Shown piece after piece: positions 1-7,308 of a stretch of DNA of 20,084 nt. This DNA comes from Alistipes sp. UBA928 (lineage in GTDB: Bacteria; Bacteroidota; Bacteroidia; Bacteroidales; Rikenellaceae). Position 1 is the first letter of the stretch, and every line of letters begins with the position of its first letter. A model generated the notes under the pieces. That model was given only the letters and a program-made list of their open reading frames with translations, was not told the origin of the DNA and did no database searches. The stretch spans positions 2,327 to 22,410 of the forward strand of contig DBDQ01000065.1 in NCBI GenBank assembly GCA_002293665.1. Direction: 5' to 3'. The position numbers and the translations under genes are program-made.

Positions 1-111
1 CATGTTGTAGTCGGTGTGTTCGCCTATCAGGTTCACCCTGCCCGGCGATGTGTAGAGCGCGGCTCCGGAGCCGAATCGCTTTGCGAATTCCTTTTTTACC
101 TTGTCGATCAT
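1..111 (-). CDS. galK: Galactokinase, N-terminal 37 codons (runs off the window)
   Basis: Only the first 37 codons are present; the gene continues past the left edge. The predicted protein begins MIDKVKKEFAKRFG and contains PGRVNLIGEHTDYN at about residues 23-36. This is the galactokinase signature near the N-terminus of GHMP-family sugar kinases, where it contacts galactose. Galactokinase phosphorylates galactose with ATP to galactose-1-phosphate, the entry step of the Leloir pathway in the cytoplasm. The start is the ATG at 111-109, which puts the signature at its usual distance from the N-terminus. The gene lies 40 bp after truA on the same strand, so read-through from the ileS block is possible. 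A related GHMP sugar kinase cannot be fully excluded from so short a piece, but the signature is specific. Confidence 0.85.
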   Translation of the reverse strand, partial: MIDKVKKEFAKRFGSGAALYTSPGRVNLIGEHTDYNM

Positions 112-151
112 AGTGTTTGTGTAGGGTTTAGCGTTATTGTCGGTTTTCTTG

Positions 152-910
152 TCAGTATTCTATATCGGTCAAAAACAGTCCGTGGGCCGGGGCTCCGCCG
201 CTCGCCCGGCTCAGGTCGCGCGCGTCGACGATGGTTGCGAACTCCTCCGGGGTGAGCTTTCCGCGCCCTACGTCGACCAGTGTACCCACTATCGCGCGCA
301 CCATGTTGCGCAGGAAACGGTCGGCGCGGATGGTGAAGGTGAGTTCTCCGTCTGTCTCCACTCTCCACCGCGCTTCGGTCACGCGGCAGATGTTCGTTTT
401 GTTGCCCCCGCCTAATTTTGCGAAGGTGGTGAAGTCGCTCACCGTCGTCAGGTGGGCGGCGGCGCGGTTCATTGCCTCCACGTCGAGCGGCACCGTGTAC
501 TGCCATGCCGTGCCGGTGCGGAACGGGCTCTTGAACGGCACTATATAATAGGTGTACTCCCTGCCGCGGGCGTCGTACCTTGCGTGGGCGTCATCGGCCA
601 CGCGCCGTATGCCACCGAGGGCTATGTCGGGCGGCAGGATCGAGTTGGCGCGATGCAGGAAACCGGATTGCTTCGTTTTGCCCGCAATGACGGCGCCGTC
701 GGCGATCTCCCGCTCCACATCGAAGTGAGCTACATAATAGGCCGCATGTACCCCCGTGTCGGTGCGGCCTGCGCCCGTAACCTCTATGTTGTTGCCAAGC
801 AAAGTCGAGAGTGCCTCTTCGAGTGTTTGCTGCACCGTGGGAGCGTTCTTTTGTCTTTGCCAGCCGCGGTAGTTCGCTCCGTTGTATGATAATTCCAAAA
901 AATATCGCAT
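152..910 (-). CDS. truA: tRNA pseudouridine(38-40) synthase TruA, with an in-frame repeat insertion
   Basis: 252 aa. TruA isomerises uridines 38-40 in the anticodon arm of many tRNAs to pseudouridine. The N-terminus RYFLELSYNGANYRGWQRQ and the catalytic motif GAGRTDTGVHA, with the nucleophilic aspartate at D51, identify the family. ILPPDIA (91-97), the segment DAHARYDARGREYTYYI and RFLRNMVRAIVGTLVDVGRG near the C-terminus also fit. Residues 73-83 (AVIAGKTKQSG) between VAHFDVE and ILPPDI are unusual. They are encoded by a copy of a dispersed palindromic repeat at 663-693 and appear to lengthen a loop that is shorter in family members I remember. The reading frame is intact. The start is the ATG at 910-908. 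The 60 bp upstream hold a second copy of the same repeat and no clear promoter, so the gene is probably transcribed from upstream. Confidence 0.95.
   Translation of the reverse strand: MRYFLELSYNGANYRGWQRQKNAPTVQQTLEEALSTLLGNNIEVTGAGRTDTGVHAAYYVAHFDVEREIADGAVIAGKTKQSGFLHRANSILPPDIALGGIRRVADDAHARYDARGREYTYYIVPFKSPFRTGTAWQYTVPLDVEAMNRAAAHLTTVSDFTTFAKLGGGNKTNICRVTEARWRVETDGELTFTIRADRFLRNMVRAIVGTLVDVGRGKLTPEEFATIVDARDLSRASGGAPAHGLFLTDIEY
663..693. repeat. Dispersed palindromic repeat, copy inside truA
   Basis: 31 bp reading GGATTGCTTCG...GCAATGACGG on the plus strand, with complementary ends ATTGC and GCAAT. It shares both ends with the copy at 924-965 but has a shorter middle. It belongs, by eye, to the short repeat of the form GGATTGCTTCG..CGCAATGACGG that is scattered in many bacterial genomes. 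Here it is read in frame by truA as residues 73-83. Confidence 0.75.
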
Positions 911-923
911 TTCGCTTCCGATT

Positions 924-965
924 CTGGATTGCTTCCCGCTTCGTACCTCGCAGTCGCAATGACGG
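924..965. repeat. Dispersed palindromic repeat, copy between truA and the YtfJ-like gene
   Basis: About 42 bp starting CTGGATTGCTTC and ending CGCAATGACGG on the plus strand. It fills most of the 60-bp gap between the stop of the YtfJ-like gene and the truA start. The outer arms ATTGC/GCAAT are complementary, so the transcript could fold into a weak hairpin. It has the same ends as the copy at 663-693. Confidence 0.75.
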
Positions 966-970
966 TACCC

Positions 971-1495
971 CTATTGGTATTTTGCCACCGTGTCGTAGAA
1001 GTCGGCCTTGTCCTGTTCGGTGAAGACTCCGGTGCGGAAGTAGACGAGTTCGCACTCGCGGGTGACGAACAGCAGGCAGAACTTGCCGTTGCAGTCGCCC
1101 AGTCCCCACGCTGTGCTCAACCTGCGGTTGTTGTCGGCGAGGTTCACCGAGGGTTGTCCGCGGGTTCGTCTTTCGGCTATCGCACGTACCAAAGCGTTGG
1201 GCAGGATGGTGTCCTTGAGGTTGATGATGGCGTAGGCCTGAATATTCGGGCTTTTCAACTCGGGGTGCCGCGCCTCGATCTCGGCCTGGAACTCGCGGTT
1301 CTGCCGGTGGGCGTCGGGATCGACGTAGAATATCATCATGTGTTTCGATCCGTAGTCGGCCAACCCCGTGGGATTTTTGTCGAGATCGGTGAGTTCGACG
1401 TCATCCACCCTCACGGGCAACACCGGCCCCTGCGTTTGCTGGGCCGCCGCCTCACCCGCAAGGATGACCGCGACTATGACCGGCAACCATCTCAC
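971..1495 (-). CDS. Secreted thioredoxin-fold protein, YtfJ-like
   Basis: 174 aa with an N-terminal signal peptide (hydrophobic WLPVIVAVILAG, cleavage probably near AAAQ, residues 17-20), so exported to the periplasm. The body resembles the YtfJ family of thioredoxin-like proteins: MMIFYVDPDA (53-62), the segment NLKDTILPNALVRAI, then WGLGD (130-134), a predicted strand CLLFVTRECELVYFRTG, and a final helix. There is no CxxC active site. Cysteines lie at about 135, 140 and 148, so a redox role is not shown. Function in this family is not well defined. The start is a GTG 9 bp after the DksA-family stop. A nearby ATG is out of frame, and the GTG gives a complete signal peptide. It is probably translated from the same message as its upstream neighbour. 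Confidence 0.65.
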   Translation of the reverse strand: MRWLPVIVAVILAGEAAAQQTQGPVLPVRVDDVELTDLDKNPTGLADYGSKHMMIFYVDPDAHRQNREFQAEIEARHPELKSPNIQAYAIINLKDTILPNALVRAIAERRTRGQPSVNLADNNRRLSTAWGLGDCNGKFCLLFVTRECELVYFRTGVFTEQDKADFYDTVAKYQ

Positions 1496-1504
1496 GGCGG
1501 TGGA

Positions 1505-1879
1505 TCATTGTTTCGCCTCGATGCAAAGCGTGGCGTGGGGTACTATGCGCAGGCGTTCCTTGGGGATAAGTTTCCCCGTTTCACGGCAGATGCCGTAGGT
1601 TTTGTTTTCGATGCGCACGAGGGCGGCTTCGAGGTGCTGTATGAACTTCAACTGCCGTTGCGCCAACCGTCCCGACTCCTCTTTGGAGAGGGTTGCGGCG
1701 CCCTCTTCCAACACTTTGAAGGTGGGCGAGGTATCTTCGGTGTCGTTGTCGGCCGAGTGGGTTATGGTCGAGCGCAACAACTCGTAGTCGGCCTTGGCCT
1801 TTTCGAGTTTATCGAGAATTATCTGCTTGAATTCGGCGAGTTCTTCGTCCGAATACCTTGTTTTTTCTACTTCAGCCAT
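1505..1879 (-). CDS. DksA/TraR-family protein with a degenerate zinc finger
   Basis: 124 aa, cytoplasmic. The N-terminal half is long helical coiled coil (about 11-90) and the C-terminus is the DksA/TraR zinc-finger region YGICRETGKLIPKERLRIVP. DksA-type proteins enter the secondary channel of RNA polymerase and tune transcription, often with ppGpp. Only two of the four zinc-ligand positions are cysteine: C98 and C119 remain, while the expected partners are T101 and A122. This is a common state in Bacteroidota relatives as I recall them, so it is probably a zinc-free variant rather than a broken gene. It lies 69 bp downstream of ileS on the same strand. That pairing, often followed by lspA, is conserved in the order; here lspA is not next. 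Start is the ATG at 1879-1877. Confidence 0.85.
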   Translation of the reverse strand: MAEVEKTRYSDEELAEFKQIILDKLEKAKADYELLRSTITHSADNDTEDTSPTFKVLEEGAATLSKEESGRLAQRQLKFIQHLEAALVRIENKTYGICRETGKLIPKERLRIVPHATLCIEAKQ

Positions 1880-1948
1880 AGTATCGTAATTTTTTTTCGT
1901 ATAAAACTAAACACAATATTTGAGACGGCCAAATATTTCCACAAAATT

Positions 1949-4900
1949 TTAAAGTTTCGTGATTGCGATACGCACCTCCGTCTCGTCGATCTCCACCGTT
2001 TGGGTGAACTTTCCGGCGGGGTGGGGCGATGTCGCCACTTTTAGGGCCAGAACCTGCGAAGCGATGTAGTCGCGCTGAGAATCGACGCTTTCGACCACGA
2101 ACGGCAGGGCCTCGATCTCCACGGCGATCTTGTCTACAACTTCCAGGCCGCTCTCTTTGCGCAGGTTCTGAATTCGGTTGACGAGTTCGCGGGCGGTGCC
2201 CTCTTTACGGAGTTCATCGGTGACGGTAATGTCGAGTGCGACGGTGAGCGCTCCTTCGGTGGCCACCAGCCAGCCCGGCATGTCCTCGCTCGTGATCTCG
2301 AAATCGCCGCGTTCGAACTCCAGTGCCTCGCTCTCGACCGCGAGGGTCGTGTGTTCGTTCCGTTCTATGGCCGCGATTTGTTCCTGGGTAAGTTCGGCCA
2401 CCATTGCCGCAATCTGTTTCATGCGACTGCCGTAGCGTTTGCCGAGCGTCTTGAAATTGGGTTTGGCACGTTTCACCACGAGTCCGGCCGTGTCAGTTAT
2501 AAGTTCCAACTCCTTGACGTTCACCTCGCCCGCAATGAGCCCCGCCACCGCCTCGATGCGACGGGCCGCCGTCTCGTCCATCACCGGAACGACGATCCTC
2601 GACAGGGGTTGACGCACCTTGATGTTGACCTTGCGCCTAAGTGCAAGCACCATCGACGACACCTGTTGGGCAAGTGACATCATCTGCTCCAATTCGCTGT
2701 CGATGAGCGCCGTGTCGGCTTTCGGGAATGGCGCCAGATGCACCGAACCTTCGGTGTGTCGGCCACTGAGCTGGTTCAGATCGCACCACACGCGCTCGGT
2801 GATGAAAGGCGCGAAGGGTGCGGCGAGCGCAGCCACGGTTTCGAGACAGGTATAGAGAGTCTGGTAGGCGGCGAGTTTGTCGTCGGTAAGGCCGCCGCCC
2901 CAGAAACGCTTGCGATTCAGGCGCACGTACCAGTTCGACAGGTTCTCGCCCACGAACTCGGCAATGGCGCGGGCTGCCGGAGTAGGATCGTAGTCCTCAA
3001 GGCGCGCTGTCACCTCGGCGACGAGCGAGCCCAGTAGCGAGATTATCCACCGGTCGATCTCGGGCCTCTGTGCCACGGGTATTTCCGGCTCACGGCCCGT
3101 GAAGCCATCCACGTTGGCGTAGAGGGTGAAGAAGCTGTATGTGTTGTAGAGCGTGCCGAAGAATTTACGCCTCACCTCGTCCACTCCGTCGGCGTCGAAG
3201 CGCAGGTTATCCCACGGCTGCGAGTTGGTGATCATGTACCACCTGACCGCGTCGATGCCGTACCTGTCCATCATCTCGAACGGGTCGACGGCGTTGCCGA
3301 GGCGTTTCGACATCTTGTTGCCGTTTTTGTCCAACACCAGGCCGTTGGAGATGATGTTGCGGAACGCCACGCTGCCGTCGAGCATCGTAGCCAGTGCGTG
3401 CAGCGTGAAGAACCATCCGCGCGTCTGGTCGACACCCTCGGCTATGAAGTCTGCCGGGAAGAGTTTGCCCTTGAAGTCGTTGCCACTCACTTCGAAAGGG
3501 TAGTGCGCCTGGGCGTAGGGCATTGCTCCGCTGTCGAACCACACGTCGATCAGGTCGGTTTCGCGCTTCATCGGCTTGCCGGATGGCGAGACGAGCGTGA
3601 TGTTGTCGACATAAGGCCTGTGCAGATCGACCGCCTCGTAGTTGGCTTTCGAGAAGTCGCCCTCACGGAACCCTGCGTAGGGGTTTTCGGTCATCAGGCC
3701 GGCGACCATGGCACGGTCTATCTCGGCGCTCAGTTCGGCTACCGAGCCGATGCACTTCATCTCGCTGTAATCGTCCGTGGCCCAAATGGGCAGCGGCGTG
3801 CCCCAGAAACGCGAGCGCGACAGGTTCCAGTCGACAAGCCCCTCCAACCACTTGCCGAAACGCCCGCTGCCCGTAGACTCTGGCCTCCAGCGGATGGTCT
3901 CGTTGAGCGCAATAAGCTGCTCTTTGCACGCCGTGGTGCGGATAAACCAGCTGTCGAGCGGGTAGTAGAGCACGGGCTTATCGGTGCGCCAGCAGTGGGG
4001 GTAGTTGTGCGTGTATTTCTCGATCTTGAATGCGCGCCCCGTGGCCTTCATATACACGGCGAGTTCCACGTCGAGCGGCTCGCGTTCGGGCGTGGCGTCG
4101 GGATCGTAGTCGTTCTTCACATATTTACCGGCAAACTTTTCATATTCGGCAACATTGACACTCGCGGCCACCCAGGCCGGATCGAGCTCGTCGATGCTCC
4201 AGAATCTGCCCCGGCGGTCGACCATAGGCTGGTTCTTTCCCGCGCGGTCAACCATGAACAGCGGCACGATGCCCGCCGCGGCTGCAACACGCATGTCGTC
4301 GGCACCGAACGTGGGGGCAATATGTACGATTCCTGTTCCGTCCTCGGTGGTGACGTAGTCGCCTGCTATCACGCGGAATGCCTCACCGTCGGGCGTCACC
4401 CAAGGCAGTAACTGCTCATAGCGCATCCCCACCAAATCGGCTCCTGACATCTCCTCGACTGTCTGAGGATCGTACTCACCGATGCTCTTTGCATAAGCTT
4501 CCACCCTGTCTTTTGCGAGGATCACGGCCTGCGGAGTGCCCGTGTAGGGATTGTTGTGGAATATCTTGACGTAGCGGATCGCGGGTCCAACGGCCAGAGC
4601 CGTGTTCGACGGCAGTGTCCACGGCGTGGTCGTCCATGCCAATATGTATGTCGGGATGTTGTGTTCGCCGCAACCCTCGAGACGGAACTGTGCCGTCACC
4701 GTTGTGTCCTTCACATCGCGGTAGCAGCCGGGTTGGTTCAACTCGTGGTTCGAAAGGCCAGTTCCCGCGGCGGGCGAGTAGGGCTGAATCGTGTACCCCT
4801 TATATAGCAGCCCCTTGTCGTAGAGTTGGCGCAACATCCACCACAGCGTCTCGATATATTTTGTGTCGCACGTCACGTAGGGGTCGCTCATGTCGACCCA

Positions 4901-5323
4901 GTAGCCCATGCGGCGCGTCATCTGCTCCCACACGCCGGTGTACTCCATCACCGCCTCGCGGCAGACGCGGTTGTAGTCCTCAATCGAGATTTTCGTTCCT
5001 ATATCGTCTTTGGTAATGCCGAGTTTCTTTTCGACCCCGAGTTCGACGGGTAGCCCGTGGGTGTCCCAACCCGCCTTGCGCCGCACCATGAAACCCTGCG
5101 CCGTCTTGTAGCGGCAAAATATGTCTTTGATCGTGCGGGCCATCATGTGGTGAATGCCCGGCAGTCCGTTGGCCGAGGGGGGGCCTTCGTAGAAGACGAA
5201 CTCGGGACAGTCCTTGCGTTCGGCCAAAGAGCGGGCGAAAGTCTTCTGTTCGTCCCACCGTTCGAGTACCCCGGCCGACAGGCCCACCAGATCGAGTCCC
5301 TTGTATTCCTTAAATTTGCTCAT
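1949..5323 (-). CDS. ileS: Isoleucyl-tRNA synthetase (type-2-like)
   Basis: 1124 aa from the ATG at 5323-5321; the open frame extends 32 codons further upstream but crosses the promoter region. The enzyme charges tRNA-Ile in the cytoplasm and edits valine. Visible features: FYEGPPSANGLPGIHHMMAR holding the HIGH-equivalent motif as G56-I-H-H59, WDTHGLPVE, the editing domain in the middle (TTTPWTLPSN and GTGIVHIAPTFGADD), DVWFDSG, DQTRGWFF, KMSKR at 670-674, and a C-terminal anticodon-binding domain. Length and sequence fit the eukaryote-like type-2 IleRS usual in Bacteroidota. That type is generally linked to mupirocin tolerance; this is inferred from the family, not seen here. A TATCTTTG box at 5362-5355 leaves a leader of about 25 nt. 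It heads the leftward block. Confidence 0.97.
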   Translation of the reverse strand: MSKFKEYKGLDLVGLSAGVLERWDEQKTFARSLAERKDCPEFVFYEGPPSANGLPGIHHMMARTIKDIFCRYKTAQGFMVRRKAGWDTHGLPVELGVEKKLGITKDDIGTKISIEDYNRVCREAVMEYTGVWEQMTRRMGYWVDMSDPYVTCDTKYIETLWWMLRQLYDKGLLYKGYTIQPYSPAAGTGLSNHELNQPGCYRDVKDTTVTAQFRLEGCGEHNIPTYILAWTTTPWTLPSNTALAVGPAIRYVKIFHNNPYTGTPQAVILAKDRVEAYAKSIGEYDPQTVEEMSGADLVGMRYEQLLPWVTPDGEAFRVIAGDYVTTEDGTGIVHIAPTFGADDMRVAAAAGIVPLFMVDRAGKNQPMVDRRGRFWSIDELDPAWVAASVNVAEYEKFAGKYVKNDYDPDATPEREPLDVELAVYMKATGRAFKIEKYTHNYPHCWRTDKPVLYYPLDSWFIRTTACKEQLIALNETIRWRPESTGSGRFGKWLEGLVDWNLSRSRFWGTPLPIWATDDYSEMKCIGSVAELSAEIDRAMVAGLMTENPYAGFREGDFSKANYEAVDLHRPYVDNITLVSPSGKPMKRETDLIDVWFDSGAMPYAQAHYPFEVSGNDFKGKLFPADFIAEGVDQTRGWFFTLHALATMLDGSVAFRNIISNGLVLDKNGNKMSKRLGNAVDPFEMMDRYGIDAVRWYMITNSQPWDNLRFDADGVDEVRRKFFGTLYNTYSFFTLYANVDGFTGREPEIPVAQRPEIDRWIISLLGSLVAEVTARLEDYDPTPAARAIAEFVGENLSNWYVRLNRKRFWGGGLTDDKLAAYQTLYTCLETVAALAAPFAPFITERVWCDLNQLSGRHTEGSVHLAPFPKADTALIDSELEQMMSLAQQVSSMVLALRRKVNIKVRQPLSRIVVPVMDETAARRIEAVAGLIAGEVNVKELELITDTAGLVVKRAKPNFKTLGKRYGSRMKQIAAMVAELTQEQIAAIERNEHTTLAVESEALEFERGDFEITSEDMPGWLVATEGALTVALDITVTDELRKEGTARELVNRIQNLRKESGLEVVDKIAVEIEALPFVVESVDSQRDYIASQVLALKVATSPHPAGKFTQTVEIDETEVRIAITKL

Positions 5324-5354
5324 AAATTGCGTTCTCGTGAAAAATAACAAGAGG

Positions 5355-5362
5355 CAAAGATA
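5355..5362 (-). promoter_or_regulatory. Promoter -7 box for ileS
   Basis: The minus strand reads TATCTTTG, matching the Bacteroidota -7 consensus TAnnTTTG, about 32 bp before the ileS ATG. No good -33 TTTG is present at 19-21 bp. Confidence 0.6.
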
Positions 5363-5374
5363 ACAAATTTTTCG

Positions 5375-5382
5375 TATCTTTG
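5375..5382 (+). promoter_or_regulatory. Promoter -7 box for the GNAT-argG operon
   Basis: TATCTTTG on the plus strand, 30 bp before the ATG at 5413. It mirrors the ileS box across a 12-bp spacer, so the two divergent promoters overlap and polymerase could probably occupy only one at a time. The -33 element is poor. Confidence 0.65.
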
Positions 5383-5412
5383 CGCGCTGAAAGTTTATCG
5401 AGAAAGAGCAGG

Positions 5413-6036
5413 ATGACAATAGCGGATTTCGACGTGGTGATAGGGACGGCAGAGCATGCCCGTTACGCCGCCGCGATCGTGGAGGAGATGGCCGAGAGCG
5501 CCAAGGCGCGCGGCACCGGTATAGCCAGGCGCACGCCCGAGTATGTGGCGGGCAAGTTGGCAGAGGGTAAGGGAGTGATCGCCATACACCGCGAGACGGG
5601 TGAGTGGGCCGGGTTCACCTACATAGAGACCTGGGGACACGGGCGGTACGTGGCGAACTCGGGCCTGATAATCAACCCAAAGTTCAGGATGATAGGTTTG
5701 GCACGCGCCATTAAGACCAAGGCGTTCTTCCTGTCGCTCAAGTTATTTCCCGGAGCCAAGCTGTTCGGCCTGACGACTGGTTTGGCTGTGATGAAGATCA
5801 ATTCGAAGCTGGGCTACCGTCCCGTGCCGTTCGCCGAACTGACCGACGACGACGCATTTTGGGAAGGATGCAAAAGCTGCGTCAACTACCCGATACTCGA
5901 GATGAAGGAGCGGCGCAACTGTCTCTGCACAGCTATGTTGTTCGACCCCGAGGTCGACCACGTGCAAACCTCGATGAAGGCGAGCGAGTTGTTCAACATA
6001 ATGGAAGACATAAGTAAAGTAAAGCCAAAGATATGA
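5413..6036 (+). CDS. GNAT acyltransferase, probable N-acylglutamate synthase of arginine synthesis
   Basis: 207 aa. The acyl-CoA-binding motif A is seen in SGLIINPKFRMIGLARAIK (R-x-x-G-x-A), preceded by the strands GVIAIHRETGEWAGFTYIETW. The stop overlaps the argG start by 4 bp (ATGA), and argC, argD and argB follow. A GNAT gene in this position in Bacteroides is known or proposed to supply the first step of the pathway, acylating glutamate with acetyl- or succinyl-CoA. Which acyl group is used cannot be told from sequence. A cysteine group C153-x2-C156 and C170-x-C172 near the C-terminus could bind metal. The frame opens at a TTG at 5380, but that codon lies in the -7 box, so the ATG at 5413 with AGCAGG before it is the likely start. 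Confidence 0.75.
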   Translation: MTIADFDVVIGTAEHARYAAAIVEEMAESAKARGTGIARRTPEYVAGKLAEGKGVIAIHRETGEWAGFTYIETWGHGRYVANSGLIINPKFRMIGLARAIKTKAFFLSLKLFPGAKLFGLTTGLAVMKINSKLGYRPVPFAELTDDDAFWEGCKSCVNYPILEMKERRNCLCTAMLFDPEVDHVQTSMKASELFNIMEDISKVKPKI

Positions 6037-7223
6037 AAAAAGTTGTTTTGGCGTTCAGCGGGGGGTTGGATACCTCTTACAGCGCCGTTTACCTCCACAA
6101 GGAGATGGGGCTCGAAGTCCACGCTGCACTGGCCAACACCGGCGGTTTCAGCGCCGAAGAGCTCGCACGCATCGAGAGCCGCGCCCGTGCGCTGGGTGTG
6201 GCGAGCTATCGCGTGCTCGACGTGACGCAACAATACTACCAGAAGCAGATTCGCTACATGGTTTTCGGCAATGTGCTCAAGAACGGCACTTACCCTATCT
6301 CGGTTTCGTCGGAACGCATCTCGCAGGCGGCATCGGTGGCGGCTTACGCGCGGGAGATCGGCGCCGACTACTTGTGCCACGGCTCCACCGGTGCGGGCAA
6401 CGACCAGGTGAGATTCGACATGATATTCAACATTCTCGCCCCCGAGATCAAGATCATAGCCCTGATACGCGAGAAACGCCTCACGCGCGAAGAGGAGATC
6501 GAGTATCTGCGGGCCAACGGGGTCGATTTCGACTTCAAGAAGGCCGAATACTCGATCAATCAGGGACTGTGGGGTACGTCGGTGGGCGGCAAGGAGACCC
6601 TCACCTCATCGCAGACACTGCCCGAGGCGGCCTATCCGTCGCAGCTTACGGCCGGCGGGTCGCGCCGTGTGACGCTTACTTTTGATAAGGGTGAGTTTGT
6701 GGGTCTCGACGGCAAGCGTTTCGAAAACCGTGTCGAGGCGATCCGCGCGCTCCACGCCGTGGCCGCACCCTACGCCATAGGCCGCGACATGCACGTGGGC
6801 GACACCATCATCGGCATCAAGGGCCGGGTGGGTTTCGAGGCCGCCGCGCCACTTATCATCATCAAAGCCCACCACATGCTAGAGAAACATACGTTGGCCA
6901 AGTGGCAGCTGTTTTGGAAAGACCAGATTTCGGCCTTCTACGGCAATTGGCTGCACGAGGGACAGTACTTCGATCCCGTGATGAGGGACATCGAGGCGTT
7001 CCTCGAGTCGTCGCAGCGCACAGTCTCGGGCGATGTGTTCGTCGACCTGCATCCCTACCGTTTCGTGGTCGTCGGCGTCGAGTCGCCACACGACCTGATG
7101 ACGTCGAAGTTCGGCGCCTACGGCGAGGTGATGAGCGACTGGACAGGCGAGGACTGCGAAGGTTTCGCCAAGATTTTCGGGTTGCAGAATGTTATCTGGC
7201 ACCGGATCAACGAGACGGAGTAA
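6033..7223 (+). CDS. argG: Argininosuccinate synthase
   Basis: 396 aa, the usual length. ArgG joins citrulline and aspartate with ATP to form argininosuccinate in the cytoplasm, the penultimate step to arginine. The P-loop-like ATP pyrophosphatase motif SGGLDTS lies at residues 9-15. STGAGNDQVRF, IREKRLTREEEIEYL and the EYSINQGLWGTSVGGKE segment are family hallmarks. The start ATG overlaps the stop of the GNAT gene (ATGA), so the two are translationally coupled. A strong bidirectional terminator follows 17 bp after the stop, which ends the unit and separates it from the convergent PPC-domain gene. Confidence 0.97.
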   Translation: MKKVVLAFSGGLDTSYSAVYLHKEMGLEVHAALANTGGFSAEELARIESRARALGVASYRVLDVTQQYYQKQIRYMVFGNVLKNGTYPISVSSERISQAASVAAYAREIGADYLCHGSTGAGNDQVRFDMIFNILAPEIKIIALIREKRLTREEEIEYLRANGVDFDFKKAEYSINQGLWGTSVGGKETLTSSQTLPEAAYPSQLTAGGSRRVTLTFDKGEFVGLDGKRFENRVEAIRALHAVAAPYAIGRDMHVGDTIIGIKGRVGFEAAAPLIIIKAHHMLEKHTLAKWQLFWKDQISAFYGNWLHEGQYFDPVMRDIEAFLESSQRTVSGDVFVDLHPYRFVVVGVESPHDLMTSKFGAYGEVMSDWTGEDCEGFAKIFGLQNVIWHRINETE

Positions 7224-7240
7224 CTTCGTCGCAGATTGTA

Positions 7241-7284
7241 AATAATAAAGCCGTCCCGCGAAAATGGGACGGCTTATTATTTTT
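7241..7284. terminator. Bidirectional terminator between argG and the PPC-domain gene
   Basis: Stem AAGCCGTCCC (7248-7257) pairs with GGGACGGCTT (7266-7275), loop GCGAAAAT. The stem is extended by AATAAT/ATTATT with one unpaired A, and a T run follows to 7284. A-rich and T-rich flanks on opposite sides suit termination in both directions between convergent genes. Confidence 0.92.
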
Positions 7285-7308
7285 ACTTACTGCCACACTA
7301 ACCTGCAG

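Noticed and set aside
929..2044. Plus-strand open frame of 371 codons
   Set aside because: It is antisense to the YtfJ-like gene and the DksA-family gene, and its translation has no family features.
5324..5419. Longer N-terminus for IleRS
   Set aside because: The extra 32 codons pass through both -7 boxes and do not resemble the start of the family.
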